Positions 1 through 11,085 of a stretch of 64,000 bases of DNA are shown piece by piece (the first letter of the stretch is position 1; each line of letters begins with the position of its first letter). The DNA comes from Romanomermis culicivorax (Eukaryota; Nematoda; Enoplea; Mermithida; Mermithidae). Position numbers and translations under genes: made by a program. The stretch is from NCBI GenBank assembly GCA_963922205.1, contig CAWUHX010000147.1, positions 558,001-622,000 of the forward strand, in the 5' to 3' direction. The notes beneath the pieces are model-generated. The model made no database searches and was not told the DNA's origin. It saw nothing but the letters and a program-made list of their open reading frames with translations.

Positions 1-660
1 TAATCAGTACGCTAAGAGGTACCACCTATAAAGCTATTGAAGGTATTTGGGTTACCAACTCAAATTATCAGATTGCTCTTGATATTTTAAAAAAGTGCTT
101 TTGTGACCCCAATGGCATCAAACCTTACCTGTACTCTGATCTTAGGAAGATTTCATATCCCTCAAACAAAACAAACAATCTTCGACATTGTTTAGAGTGT
201 ATTGAGAGAATTTGCAGACAACTGGGATCTACAGGTGAAGACCTCAATCAGCCCACGTTGATCATGATAATTCTGGAAAAATGCCCAGTCCCTTTCTAAT
301 TGAACTAGGTAAACTAAAATCATCATCTGATCTATGGGAAATGAACAAAGTTCTTAAAAAAGGTGCACAATATTATTTCCTTGCATGATATCATTTCATT
401 AAAGAAGAGGCATATCAAATTTCTGTGACTTGCGGTTCAAAGGACATTGAACAATGACCAAATTATAGAATTCAAAATCAGAATCAAACTCAAATTTCTT
501 CTAATACAGTTGCATTTCTTTCTCCAACTATGAAAACACAATCTAGAACACAGAACAGAGTAACTTGTGCATTTTGTCATGGGAATCATTACAATGGTCA
601 AAGTTTTAATTATAATACTCTTGAGTCTAGAAAAGCAAAGATACAGGAGCTCTTGTAAAT
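1..660 (+). pseudogene. Bel/Pao-type retrotransposon gag fragment
   Basis: The frame opening at base 3 runs to a stop at 297-299. It has the spacing of the Bel/Pao gag-associated domain (DUF1759-like): a segment reading TYKAIEGIWVTNSNYQIAL, then ALDILKKCF, then a leucine-rich helix and a closing EKCPVPF. A second piece in another frame (about 563-655) has a short zinc-finger-like motif, CAFCHGNHYNG, followed by a basic SRKAKIQELL. That matches the C-x2-C-x3-H knuckle that follows this domain in Bel/Pao Gag. The frame change and many stops between the pieces show decay. The element continues off the left edge. The family assignment is from pattern recognition and is moderately sure. Confidence 0.55.
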
Positions 661-1949
661 AACAAAGCATAATAATTAAAGGACCAAAGGTCAAAGGAAT
701 TGACCCTCTGACAGAAGCTTGGTGCAAAATGTTAAGTGGAGGGTTGCTTTAGTCAATCTGAAACATGCTGGAACTACAGATGCTGAAAACAAATTGGTTT
801 TCATCTTTTCAAAACATCATGAAGATGTCCAGAAGGATGGAAAACGACCACATGCAATCACTTATTTTTCCTGGGTTTGAAATTATAAAAAAAGATGAAC
901 TGAAAACCTTTATCATTCTGATTCTAGCTGAAAGAAGGAAAGCCAAGTCAAATGGGAACTGATTGACACCCTGAATACATTCAAGACCTGTTCCACATCA
1001 GAAGTCAATCCATGGGCAAAATCCATCAGCTGTTTTGTTTCTCGAGAGCCTAAAAATTTTTCTTAACCACAAAAGACGTTTTGGGGTTTGAAATGTTCAA
1101 AGCAGGCTCCACTATACTTTTTGAAACTAAAAGAGGCTGGGAAGTATTTTTCTGAAGGTCACAATGTGCTGCTGAGAATGATAGTTTTCTCAGACGCAGT
1201 GGAATTGATTGCAAGTAGTTCAGAGCAAGATTACTGTGACTACTAACAGCACATAAATGTTTACAAAGCAAATCAAAATTACAATAAGCTTTACACATGC
1301 TGACGTTTAAATTTGACTTGTCAAAAAATGCATTGGTAGGCCAGGAAATCTGACTGAAACAGTAGATCTCTCTGTACAGCAATTTGGGTTTGATTTTTGT
1401 ATTTACAGAATAACTTGTACTAAGAAACCAACTGATTTCCGCCTAAATCTTGAAGTTATTTCTGAGAAAAACAATATTTTCTTCATGTTCCAGAAAAGAA
1501 ACTTTGATTTTGCATTTGGCTGAAATGTTTCTATAATTCAAGTGATATGCATAGATGGAACAAAATTTTATCAATACTTTGACACAGGTTGGCATATCTG
1601 GATACATCCACACAGCACTTTTGATGAGCATATTCTCGGCTTCTACATTGATCAAAACACACTATTGATCAAAACACATTTTATGTGACCGTCAGTTTTT
1701 TTGGGTCGAGAACACCCATGATACAATGCATGTTTTGCACTTATTGTCAACAATAACAAAAAGATAGCACGTGTACCCACAAATGTTATAGGGATAGGTT
1801 CCATCATGTTCCAGAAGATGAAGATAACTGCTATACCATTGAGACAAAACAGAGTTGCCAAAAAATATAATTTCGATGACACCAGATATTCCATTAGTTA
1901 TTACCTTGACATATGCACCAGGATCTAGATTTTTCTGTTCTTCTAAATA
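661..1949. other. No recognisable gene; retroelement debris
   Basis: Only short open frames occur on either strand (a 65-codon plus frame at 765 and minus frames between 1050 and 2021), and none shows a motif I recognise. The minus-strand frames from 1443 to about 1950 lie directly after the exonuclease fragment but do not resemble its continuation in the two related copies, so they probably belong to another decayed insertion. Confidence 0.4.
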
Positions 1950-2460
1950 TTCCATGACACTTAGATCATAGTATCTTACTGGATTTCCATCTTTAATACT
2001 ACATCTGATCGCATCAGACAAATCATGACCATCAGTGCTTTTTCTGCATCCTTGGACATTAACAATAGAAACAATGTCCTCTAAAATGGCTCAGCCCACT
2101 AACAACGTCACAGTGCAACAAAATGTCCCGCTCTTGCCCTTGCGGCAATGTTAAGTCAACTGTGATTATTTTACCATATAAGTTGGCAAAGGAAACTAAT
2201 CTAGCAAACTGGTTGCCTTTTTCATTATTGAATCCCCCACCTCAATAGTTTTTTTGAGTCTTCTCAGTTCACTTTTTCCACATCCAGGCCAACAATGTTC
2301 ATGCCTTGGAAAGTGATACATTGGAGATGTTTTACTATCCTTTCCACACTTCCCATGGGAACAATTGTTGGGCTGACTGGATTGGTCGGCCAGAACTCAA
2401 AAGTGGCAAAATACCACCTCTCCAACTCCGCAATCCCCATTGTCTGAAGGATGTTATAGT
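1950..2460 (-). pseudogene. Retroelement exonuclease fragment (element 3)
   Basis: Read on the minus strand, this is the N-terminal part of the same protein encoded intact at 10945-15240. After a conserved acceptor-like ttttag (AG complement at 2461-2462) the frame reads FLDYNI, then IAELERWYFATFEFWP, then NIVGLDVEKVN, the ExoI motif with its D-x-E pair. An in-frame TGA follows directly, and further stops and shifts occur. The piece SDAIRCSIKDGN..RYYDL, which lies between ExoII and ExoIII in the intact copy, ends it near 1960. No ExoIII motif remains. The copy is dead and truncated. It resembles the fragment at 16430-17153 closely, and element 1 less closely. Confidence 0.7.
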
Positions 2461-2935
2461 CTAAAAATCCAGGAGAAATATAGGTTTTTTACTCTAACAC
2501 ACTCTAATACTCTTTAGAATGCATTTTCAGGACCCTTTCTTGCTCTGTACCTAATTTTACCTGCTAAAAGCATTTAATTTTCGTGATTAAATTTTTTCGA
2601 AATTAACCTTTGTGCAAAACACCACAAAAATTTGAAACTCTTAAAGTTTTAGAGCAGGAACTTGATATTTAGTCTTTCTGGCCGTTGGGTGTCCCTTTAT
2701 AAACTACCAAAAATGATAGGCAAAAATATGTGAAATTAGGCGTTTTTCACTCTAAACCCAACACACTTTTGCTACTCGACAAGCTCAATCGATCACAACC
2801 TTGATCTATGCAGCTAATTTCTGCTAATCCCCTTCTTCATTGCTTTGTGGGAACCAGAGAGAGTAAGAATGACAAAACATCCCCTAATCAGATCACCTAA
2901 TTCCACTGAAGTCTTTTTTGGATCACCTAGGTTCT
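1955..2935. repeat. Left copy of ~1-kb direct repeat flanking element 1
   Basis: This stretch aligns with 16640-17625 in the same orientation over its whole length, with many substitutions and small indels; by eye it is roughly 85% alike. Shared blocks include ggccgttgggtgtcccttta and aagctcaatcgatcacaac. Each copy carries a minus-strand exonuclease fragment plus the noncoding stretch upstream of it. The right end of this copy meets the start of the gag region of element 1 about 70 bases before its first ATG. It sits where a 5' LTR should be, but the divergence is too high for LTRs of an element with frames this intact. Confidence 0.75.
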
Positions 2936-3002
2936 AACCACCAGAAAAATAACTAAACCTCCTGGGTTTTACTTGCAGTCACATACCGGAAAAATTAAAA
3001 AG

Positions 3003-3437
3003 ATGAGTATTCCGGTAGGAAAAATGTTGAGGACTCCTCCTAGGTCACATGAACCTAGTGTTTCGAATCTCGACTCTGCTGAAGAACACGCAGCGGTAGA
3101 AAAGGTTCAAGCACAGGCGCCTGAGACTGAAGGAAGGAGAGAGAGTGGAATTGCCGAAATGGCAAGAGTTGAAGAAGAGTTGAGGAGAAGTGGTTTTGAG
3201 ATGGCTAGGAGAGCCGAGATTGAAACTACTGTAAGTGGTAGTGTCAGAGGTCAGCAGACCTTTGAGAAGGAGAGACCGACGTCGCCCTCGAAGTTGGTCC
3301 ATCCGATGGCCGAGACGCTGGAGGAGATTAGACGGAAGTCGAAACCAGCATGGAGGTCGAACATGATGGACATGAATTACGACGAGTATTACGAGGACGC
3401 GCCGGCCAATTTATACGACGAAAAATATTCGAGGTGA
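3003..3437 (+). CDS. Gag N-terminal segment of element 1
   Basis: The first in-frame ATG is at 3003, just after an acceptor-like pyrimidine tract ending ttttacttgcag (2969-2980). The 144-codon piece is charged and low in hydrophobic residues, with a Glu/Arg-rich stretch (RVEEELRRSGFEMARRAEIE), as is common in the N-terminal region of Ty3-like Gag. It ends at a TGA at 3435-3437. The same frame continues to 3540 through two further TGAs (3465-3470) and then enters the long Gag-Pol frame. All three stops are TGA and would fit CpG decay of CGA codons. Either the copy has just died here, or translation starts downstream, or the stops are read through. The sequence does not decide. Confidence 0.6.
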   Translation: MSIPVGKMLRTPPRSHEPSVSNLDSAEEHAAVEKVQAQAPETEGRRESGIAEMARVEEELRRSGFEMARRAEIETTVSGSVRGQQTFEKERPTSPSKLVHPMAETLEEIRRKSKPAWRSNMMDMNYDEYYEDAPANLYDEKYSR

Positions 3438-3539
3438 TACGACCCCGAAATGGTGAATTTTATTTGATGAGAGGAGCAGAGGGATCGAGTCGATCCCAAG
3501 GACGTACGAATTAACGCGCTGGAGAAGAAGGTCGAGTTA

Positions 3540-6500
3540 TTGATCAAAGTAATCGAAAGCGCGCAGGTCAAGGAAAAGGAATCGGAGGACGATCAACGGA
3601 AGAAGATAGGTGAGTCTTCTTACCTTGAGAGTAGAGTTGAGAGAGTTAGTGAACCTAAGAGAGAGGTTCATTCGGAAGTTTATGTTATGTCTCAAGAGGA
3701 TAGAGACAAATATTTGGCCAGAGATAGAGCTTGGACTGAGGAGCTGCAGAGTTCGAGGAATGCTGAACAAGCACAATCGAATGCCTACGGTTACTCAGAG
3801 AATAGGAGGTCTAGGGAAAGGAAGGTGACTATTTGCAACGAATCGTCCCAGGGAGAGGATAGCTTTTCTCGTCCTACTCCTTGGAGAGATACCGCAAATA
3901 GAGCTGACCTTAGCCCTGAAAGGAGGAGAAAGAGAAGGTCGAAGAGTAGAAAGAGGTCTCACAGATCAAGAGCTAGGAGTAGACATTACTCAGATAGTGA
4001 TAATAGCAGTTCATCTACCTCGAACTCTAGCTCAAGTGTAGAAGTAGATGTGAGAGATGTGGTAAAGGCCTTGAAACATAGACCTTTACATGATAGTATA
4101 AAGCCGACGGAGGCTTTGAAGTTTTTTACTGATCTGGAAAGTGAATTTCTGGAGAATACGGCTGATAAAGTGAAGAAGGAGTGTTTGAGAAGATTGTCTC
4201 AGAATACGGCTAGGAGGATAGCGAGAACATCCTCAAGTTATACAGAAGCGCGGAGAAATATTTTAAAATATCTCGCGCCGACTTATGATTTGACGATGCT
4301 CAAAAGGGAGCTATTCAATATGAAACAGGAAGAAGGCGAGTCAGCCTTAGAGTTTTTAAAGAGGTTGAGTAATCATGTGGATCTGGTCTATGCAGATCAG
4401 ACTGATCAGGTAAGGCAGGAGAATATTATTAATGCCTTCATTTATAAGAGTAGTCCGTTGTATCAGACGGAGTTGCAGGATGTATTGCCATCAATGAGAA
4501 CTTGGCAAGACCTTGCATACGCTGTAACACAGATTGATAAGAAGTATAAGAATGTGTTTACTACTTTTGGAGCCAAGGATAAACCGATTGTAGTGAATCA
4601 AGTTGTAGCTACGGAGGAGATGTGCCCGGAAATTGCTTTTGTCGGGAATGCTCCGTATGGAAGTACTAAAAAGTATAACCAGACGAAGTCAAGACCACAA
4701 AATCAGTTGCAAAAGGCAGTGGAAGAGGAGAGAAGTGAGGAGAATGCTGAAGAGATGCTACCTGGTCCGTCCCCTCGTGATGTCAAAAAGTCTAACGAGG
4801 AGCAGGCCAAGGAGTCTTTTCTAGCTATTTTCTCAAAAGAGTGGCTACAATTGGTTCAGAAAGTAGATAAATTACAAGTTACTCAGAGTGAAGCCTTAAA
4901 AGAGTTGACTACTGTGAAGGCTGCGTCTGCTGAAAAGCAGAAGCAGTTGAAGCAGCAGAGACCCTATTGCATTTATCATAAGAATAATACCCATGCTACG
5001 GAGGAGTGTAAGACATTAGCATACCGGCGTCAGCAACAGCAACGCCGTGGATTTAACCATGGCATGTCTAATCAGTATTATGGTGGTGATAGAAATGCTT
5101 CATTTAGAGGAAATTTTAGAGGTAGAGGTGGACCTCAGTTTGGATTTAGAGGAAGAGGAAGAGGTGCCTATTATGTAGGATTCCCCGAAGAAGATCAAAT
5201 GTACGGGTATGACCCAGAGTTTGAGAGATACAGGGAATTCTGCAGACTTAGGGAGCAAGGCATCCAGTTGCAGAGACAGCCTCAGTTGATGTTACCTGCA
5301 CCAACTAGTCAACCTGCTATTCAGGGTAGTACCGTCCAGGATCAGTCTGGATCATTTGTTTCGAACCAGTCCCAACCTAGTTCGCATAACGTAATGGTGA
5401 CAAGCCGTACGGATGTGGATGATGAAAGTGATCAGAGTAGAAACAAATCTTCTAGTTTGGTTCTCGGAAGTATTATTCACCTGGATAAGGTGACACCTCT
5501 AGAGAAAGTGAAAGAAAGAGATTTGGCTCATGTGAAGTATGGAAGAAAAGCAACGGACATGGAGAGGAGGTTGTTAGAAAATTATCCGAAAACGGTTCCG
5601 TTCTATATAAAAGTAGTTATCAAAGAAACGGCTACCAGAGCTTTAATTGATACAGGAGCTCAGTGTACGGTCATGTCTTCTAAGCTCCTGAAAAGGGCAT
5701 TAGACGTTGATTATACAGTGTACCCTCATATCTTTAAAGTGACTGTAGCTGATGGAAAAATTGTGCATGCCTATGGGTATGTACCAGTTTGTATGAAGAC
5801 TGAATTCGGAAGTTTTCCAGTCAATGCTATAGTGTTGCCAGATGCAGGTGAGGACCTGATCTTGGGCACAGATTTTTTAGCCCACCCAGATTTAGGTGTG
5901 GTGATTGATTTTAAAAGGAATGCCATGACGATTCAAGGCATTGAGAAAAGGATTGACGTAGTTCAAGTCCCTTCTGTAACTACTGTGCAAACGGTAATGG
6001 AAGAAGTGACTAAAGTCAGTGTGGCGTCGACTGATTGCATAAATCAAATTGTTTATCCAAAAGTTTGTCTGCTAAAGACAACTGTTCCAATTGTTGCATG
6101 TAGTAAAACCTACATACCATATGGAACAGATGTTTTGATGAAGGCAAAACTTTGGGATCAACATGGAGATGCCACGTTGAACGGAATTATTGTCGAATCA
6201 AAGGATTCTGAAAGGAAGTTCAGAATGGAGAAAGCGGTTGTAGATGGATCACAAGAGGAGTTTGTAGTACTAATCTCCAATACCACGGGTTCTGGTTGTC
6301 GGTTTGAGAGAGATCAAATCATTGGCTATACAGAATCTATGCTTATTGAAGATGATGATACGTACAAGAAGGTGAAAGAAATGAAAAAGATAAAGGAGGA
6401 AAAGGAATATCAGACCTGTATGGTAAAGGAAGGAATGTCTGCATTATCAAAAGCTGATTCTGTAGAGTTCTATACTTCACTATGCAAGATGATATCTAAG

Positions 6501-9500
6501 GCAAAAATATCGGAAGAGAAGAAAACGGAAGCTATAGAGTCTTTGTTAAAGTACAGAGATGTCTTTAGCTTGCCTGGTGATCCGGCTACTACAACCCCAG
6601 CTCTGACGTGCAAGATAGATACAGGAGATGCGAGACCTGTAGCAAAGAGATATTACAGAGCTTCTATCAATAGTCGGCCAGGAGTAAGGCGACATATAAA
6701 GGAAATGTTGGATCAAGGAGTGATGGAGCCCTCGAAGTCACCGTGGGCTGCACCCTTGTTCCTGGTTGGAAAGAAAGATGGAACTACGAGACCCGTAGTT
6801 GATTTTAGAGGTATAAACGAAGTGACCAAGGATGATAAATATCCCATCCCGAGAATGGATGACTATTTAGATTGCCTTGGAAGAGCGAAGTTCTATACGA
6901 CTCTAGATTTGAAGTCGGGATATTGGCAGGTTCCGATGGAGGAGGAGAGCAAGGAGAAAACGGCTTTTATATGCCAAGAGGGCTTGTTTCAGTTTAAAGT
7001 GATGCCGTTTGGATTGAAGAACGCACCAGCTGAATTCCAAAGGATGATGGAGAGAATCCTTGGGGATTTGGTATGGAAAATTTGCCTAGTGTATATAGAT
7101 GATATTATCATCTTCTCGAATACGTTCGAGGAACACTTAGAGAATTTGAAAATGGTGCTAGAAGCGTTGAGGAAGGCGAAGTTGACTCTTAAGCTGGAGA
7201 AATGTGAATTTCTTCCCGAGAAGGTGCACTTTTTAGGGCACATCTTGGATGCGAACGGAATTTCTCCGGATCCTAAGAAGGTCAAGGCGATAACGGAATT
7301 TCCATTCCCGTATTCTGTTAAGAAAATGCAAAGATTCCTAGGTATGCTACAATGGTGTAAGAAATTTATACCGGACCTAGCAGCACTAGCTGAACCTTTG
7401 TACAAATTAACAGGCAAGAAGGGAACATGGAATGTGACGGAGTTGCATTACACAACTTTTGAGAAGCTCAAAGTAGCATTGACCTCAGTACCTTTCTTAA
7501 GACATCCAATTTTAGATGAATCTGCGCGATTCATTCTTCAAACGGATGCCAGTGGAATTGCATTGGGAGCAGTGTTATGTCAAGAGACTGACTCGGAACG
7601 TTGTGTGATAGCCTACAATAGTCGGATATTGCGGGCAGAAGAAAGGAAATGGTGCGCCACCGAAAGGGAATGCTTAGCTGTGGTTTACGGCCTTAAAATT
7701 TACAAACATTATCTTTTGGGTCAAAAGGTCACGATTCAAACTGACCATAAACCATTATTATCAATGAGGGTCAACACACAGACTAATGACAAACTCAAGA
7801 GGTGGTATGCATTCATTTGCCAGTTTAATCACAAGTTGGAGTACATGCCTGGCAGACAGAATGCCATGGCAGATTTCCTCTCCAGAAAGGAGGAACCGGA
7901 TGAGCAGAAAGAGAAGTTGCCACCAAAATGGGAGCTTATGTTTCAGAAAGAAGATATGAAATCTCTTGCTGAAGACGAAGTCCTTAACCAAAACCACAAA
8001 GTTTTAGTGAAACAACTTCGGGAACTCAGAGGAGATGAAGTGGATGAGGCTGTAGGAGTCTTCACTCCGGTGAAGATGGCCACAGCTTCAGTGGCTTCAA
8101 AGTATGATGTTGGTGATGAAACTCAACTTAATATTTCTCCAGAATTTGATAATTATCGAACGCCTGAGAAATATGAAATTGAGGCGGTAGTCACTAGACA
8201 AATGGCAAAAAACTTGCAGCAGGAGGAAAAAGGACATCCTCCTGGGCAAGCTAAACCTAAAGAAGAGGTGAAGAGAATTTTTGAACCGGAAGAGAAGGAG
8301 TTTGAAGAAGCCCCAGAGATTGAAGATGGTAGACCAAAAGGGCTTATCTCAAACACCTTGATGTCAAAGTTGCAAGGAAAGGATAAAGATCTAAAAGTGA
8401 TCTTCGAGAAACTAGGTGCTAGTAGTAGCACCAAGTCTCAAAGTAACTTTTATATCGATCAAGGGATACTATATAGAGAGACTTTTGGCGAGGCAGAGGA
8501 TCAAGTTGTTGTCCCCTCTGTTCTCAAAAAAGTTGTCCTGCATCAGTATCATGGAGCAGTGATGATGACGCATCAAGGGTTTAAGAGAACCCTTGCTATT
8601 ATTAAGAAGCGCTTCTGGTGGCCGAGCATCGAGAAGGATGTTCGGAGCTGGATCAGCTTTTGTCCGATATGTCAAATTGCGACTCCAGGAAAGGCTACAA
8701 TTCCGCCATTGAATCCTATTATTCCTAGAGGACCATTTGACATAGTCTCTGTAGATATTGTGGGAATTTCTCCCATGAGTGAAAAAAGACTGTATGTGAT
8801 AGTATTTCAAGATTACTTTACAAAATGGGTGGAAGCAGAAATGATTCCGGATCCATCTGCTGTAACCATTGTGGATAGTTTTCTACGAAATATTGTGTTT
8901 AGGCATGGAACCCCGGTGAAATTGCTAAGTGATAATGGTTCATGCTTTACAGCTGATCTGATGATGTCAGTCTGTAAGTTGTTAGAGTGTCAGAAGATTT
9001 TCACAACTGCCTACCATCCACAAGGAAATGGAATGGTTGAAAGGTTTAACCAAACCTTGATCAAGCAGTTGAGAAAGGTTGCTATAGAAGATTCAGACAA
9101 GTGGGACAATTATTTGCAATCTGTCGTTTTTGCGTACAATGCCACACCTCATACCTCAACAAAATGTTCTCCATTTGCCTTATTGAGAGGTCATGAGGCT
9201 AATTTTCGCATTAGTATCGGTGTTGCTAGAAACATAGTTCTGCCAATGAACTATGAGGCTTATAAGCATATACTAACCGAAAGCTTAGTAGAAACTTATG
9301 AGACCATTTCTGAGAATATTAGGAAGGCTGCGGAGAGCAGTAAAAAGTTTTTTGACCGTAAAGCAAAAGCTCATGATTATTCCGTCAATGATTGGGTTTT
9401 GCTGAAAGTCGATAAACAGAAAAAACTGGGTCTGCGGTGGCAAGGACCGTATGTTGTTACTGATAGTAGTAGATTATCAGAGAATGTGCTTGAAATCGCT

Positions 9501-9656
9501 CACTGGAGAGAGCCGCTGAAAAAGCAGGTGGTATCCGTGAGCAGGTTAAAGCACTTTCGTTACGAGACCGGCAGATGGCTGCAGTCTAACGAGGTGTCAT
9601 CTAAGGACACGCAGTTTACTGTAGATTCGAAAATTAGTAATTATAAACTGCGGTAG
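3540..9656 (+). CDS. gag-pol: Ty3/gypsy-like Gag-Pol polyprotein (element 1)
   Basis: One uninterrupted frame of about 2,038 codons has Gag and Pol fused without a frameshift. An Arg/Ser-rich part is followed by the Gag capsid-like region (about 4040-4500). Next comes a variant zinc knuckle, C-x2-H-x4-H-x4-C (4968-5009), then an RG-rich stretch (5100-5175). The retropepsin has its DTGA active site at 5649-5660 and LILGTDFL near 5860. Reverse transcriptase carries YIDD at 7092-7103, and RNase H begins with QTDASG near 7540. The integrase has an HHCC zinc site (8541-8672) and catalytic D, D, E at 8754, 8931 and 9039, ending in a GPY/F-type module (RWQGPYVV, about 9435). All catalytic residues I can check are present, so this is a young or recently active copy. 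The frame opens at a TTG; the true start is probably the ATG at 3003. Confidence 0.93.
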   Translation: MIKVIESAQVKEKESEDDQRKKIGESSYLESRVERVSEPKREVHSEVYVMSQEDRDKYLARDRAWTEELQSSRNAEQAQSNAYGYSENRRSRERKVTICNESSQGEDSFSRPTPWRDTANRADLSPERRRKRRSKSRKRSHRSRARSRHYSDSDNSSSSTSNSSSSVEVDVRDVVKALKHRPLHDSIKPTEALKFFTDLESEFLENTADKVKKECLRRLSQNTARRIARTSSSYTEARRNILKYLAPTYDLTMLKRELFNMKQEEGESALEFLKRLSNHVDLVYADQTDQVRQENIINAFIYKSSPLYQTELQDVLPSMRTWQDLAYAVTQIDKKYKNVFTTFGAKDKPIVVNQVVATEEMCPEIAFVGNAPYGSTKKYNQTKSRPQNQLQKAVEEERSEENAEEMLPGPSPRDVKKSNEEQAKESFLAIFSKEWLQLVQKVDKLQVTQSEALKELTTVKAASAEKQKQLKQQRPYCIYHKNNTHATEECKTLAYRRQQQQRRGFNHGMSNQYYGGDRNASFRGNFRGRGGPQFGFRGRGRGAYYVGFPEEDQMYGYDPEFERYREFCRLREQGIQLQRQPQLMLPAPTSQPAIQGSTVQDQSGSFVSNQSQPSSHNVMVTSRTDVDDESDQSRNKSSSLVLGSIIHLDKVTPLEKVKERDLAHVKYGRKATDMERRLLENYPKTVPFYIKVVIKETATRALIDTGAQCTVMSSKLLKRALDVDYTVYPHIFKVTVADGKIVHAYGYVPVCMKTEFGSFPVNAIVLPDAGEDLILGTDFLAHPDLGVVIDFKRNAMTIQGIEKRIDVVQVPSVTTVQTVMEEVTKVSVASTDCINQIVYPKVCLLKTTVPIVACSKTYIPYGTDVLMKAKLWDQHGDATLNGIIVESKDSERKFRMEKAVVDGSQEEFVVLISNTTGSGCRFERDQIIGYTESMLIEDDDTYKKVKEMKKIKEEKEYQTCMVKEGMSALSKADSVEFYTSLCKMISKAKISEEKKTEAIESLLKYRDVFSLPGDPATTTPALTCKIDTGDARPVAKRYYRASINSRPGVRRHIKEMLDQGVMEPSKSPWAAPLFLVGKKDGTTRPVVDFRGINEVTKDDKYPIPRMDDYLDCLGRAKFYTTLDLKSGYWQVPMEEESKEKTAFICQEGLFQFKVMPFGLKNAPAEFQRMMERILGDLVWKICLVYIDDIIIFSNTFEEHLENLKMVLEALRKAKLTLKLEKCEFLPEKVHFLGHILDANGISPDPKKVKAITEFPFPYSVKKMQRFLGMLQWCKKFIPDLAALAEPLYKLTGKKGTWNVTELHYTTFEKLKVALTSVPFLRHPILDESARFILQTDASGIALGAVLCQETDSERCVIAYNSRILRAEERKWCATERECLAVVYGLKIYKHYLLGQKVTIQTDHKPLLSMRVNTQTNDKLKRWYAFICQFNHKLEYMPGRQNAMADFLSRKEEPDEQKEKLPPKWELMFQKEDMKSLAEDEVLNQNHKVLVKQLRELRGDEVDEAVGVFTPVKMATASVASKYDVGDETQLNISPEFDNYRTPEKYEIEAVVTRQMAKNLQQEEKGHPPGQAKPKEEVKRIFEPEEKEFEEAPEIEDGRPKGLISNTLMSKLQGKDKDLKVIFEKLGASSSTKSQSNFYIDQGILYRETFGEAEDQVVVPSVLKKVVLHQYHGAVMMTHQGFKRTLAIIKKRFWWPSIEKDVRSWISFCPICQIATPGKATIPPLNPIIPRGPFDIVSVDIVGISPMSEKRLYVIVFQDYFTKWVEAEMIPDPSAVTIVDSFLRNIVFRHGTPVKLLSDNGSCFTADLMMSVCKLLECQKIFTTAYHPQGNGMVERFNQTLIKQLRKVAIEDSDKWDNYLQSVVFAYNATPHTSTKCSPFALLRGHEANFRISIGVARNIVLPMNYEAYKHILTESLVETYETISENIRKAAESSKKFFDRKAKAHDYSVNDWVLLKVDKQKKLGLRWQGPYVVTDSSRLSENVLEIAHWREPLKKQVVSVSRLKHFRYETGRWLQSNEVSSKDTQFTVDSKISNYKLR

Positions 9657-10944
9657 CGCGTAGCACTGTGTTTTTGTGTGTGTGTGCGAATGAATACCCC
9701 CCATATTTCTTCGTCCCAAATTGTGTATTTAAGTACAAATTGTATTTAATTGTAATTATTTATGTATTTATCGCGTTTTTATCGTGTACTTTCAATTTTC
9801 CCTTGCGTAAATCTTAAAATTTCTCAAAATTTTTGGTAAAAAACCACTCATCACAAAAACCTAAAATCTTAAAACTTTTTTCGCGGCCCTAAATTTTAAA
9901 TTTCCCCGAGTCCGATTAATTTCCGAGGAAATAGTTAGTTGTTGCCCCCCAATTCTGTGAATATTGGAAGAATTGGGAAACCGCTGAAGTTTTAGAGTGA
10001 AAATAGACAAAAAGTAGCGAAAGCGGAAAATTTGTCGATTTTCTGCTCTAATTGAAAAATTTTAAAAAATTTGCAAAAATTGATAGCGCCGAATTCCAAG
10101 AATTCGAAAAAGAAGCGGAAGGAATGTCCAGGCCCCCCAATGGACGCCGGACGAAGCAGTATCTGGTCACGGACCCCACGTGACCTACGGTCAGCCGCAG
10201 GTGCGGCAAAACAATCGGTATTTTTTAGTCGATGGTAAGCGACCTAAGTTATTAAACTTAGTTAATTTAAAAATTAATTAGGCAAAGCAGGATGTTATAG
10301 CCCACGGGTGTCTAGACGAAGGCCTAGACAATTGTAAAAATTTAGTGGGAACATATTTGTTCTGTCAGCTTGAAAAAGTGTGGCAAAGCTGCCCGTAGCG
10401 CGAGATTTGGACTTTTTGCGAAACTACATTATTCCTCTACACACATAGCGAGTTGAATAAATTCGTCTATGTGATGGGGAAGAAGTGGAGTGTAGCAACT
10501 AGTCGACTAGGGGTAGATAATTTCAAAAATTTATTTAAATTTCTAAATTCCATCTTAATCTATTTTTCTACGAATTTCCTCATTTTGGGTAAATTAGTAA
10601 ATAATATTTTTAAAATCTCTTCTTGGAAATTCTTAATTTATTGATTGGATAGGCCGTTTTGGGCGTTGGATTGAGACGGCTAGCAGTCGATTGATGGAAG
10701 ACGCAGGTGGTCTGTGCGTGTACTCCCGTATAAGGTAGAAGTCCGGGCCGCACTTGTGTTTAACTATCTGCCAACACTAACCCAATATATGTGTGGTACC
10801 TTATTTTCCCCTGCTTGCAATTTTCTTTTCCTTTTTCCTATTTGTGCTTACTATCTGTGGTGAAGGTAGAGTTTAACCGATGTTTGTCCGCTTTGGGAAA
10901 AAATTTTCATTAAAAAGTTGTAAACATTTCGCCTGAATTTTTTA
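9657..10944 (+). other. Noncoding spacer between gag-pol and exonuclease frame
   Basis: No convincing coding frame occurs. The first half is AT-rich. From about 10130 to 10400 it turns GC-rich and can fold: GGTCAC/GTGACC pair across 10165-10185, and TGTCTAG/CTAGACA pair across 10309-10330. A purine run lies at 10107-10125. The spacer ends in an acceptor-like ttttttag (AG at 10944-10945). Element 2 has a gap of similar length (about 1.2 kb) in the same place, so the spacer is a family trait. It may hold a splice or promoter signal for the downstream frame. Confidence 0.5.
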
Positions 10945-10945
10945 G
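10939..10945 (+). promoter_or_regulatory. Probable 3' splice acceptor for exonuclease ORF
   Basis: A run ttttttag lies just before the codons for DYNVKRI. The equivalent minus-strand positions in the two related copies (around 2461-2468 and 17154-17161) also read ttttag followed by ac. No suitable ATG lies near the start of the downstream frame, so an mRNA spliced into this site, as retroviral env mRNAs are, would explain how it is translated. No donor was identified. Confidence 0.4.
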
Positions 10946-11085
10946 ACTACAATGTTAAACGCATTGTCAGAGTCCGCGAATTAGAACGACGGTTTGCCAC
11001 TACGTTCGGGAGATTTCCGTTGGAATTGACGGAACCGAAATTGGTCGAGATAGGTAAGGTGGCTGAGATGATCGAAACCTTGTAG
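10945..11085 (+). other. 5' part of exonuclease frame, ended by TAG
   Basis: This stretch is in frame with the large downstream ORF and encodes a segment containing VRVRELERRFATTFGRFP, clearly matching ELERWYFATFEFWP in element 3 and its counterpart in element 2. It is therefore genuine coding sequence of the same protein. In element 1 the frame hits a TAG at 11083-11085, where the related copy of element 2 has a glutamate codon. A single base change here probably disables or shortens the protein in this copy. Confidence 0.6.

Noticed and set aside
10453-10644. 63-codon ORF in the spacer of element 1
   Set aside because: AT-driven composition and no counterpart in element 2.
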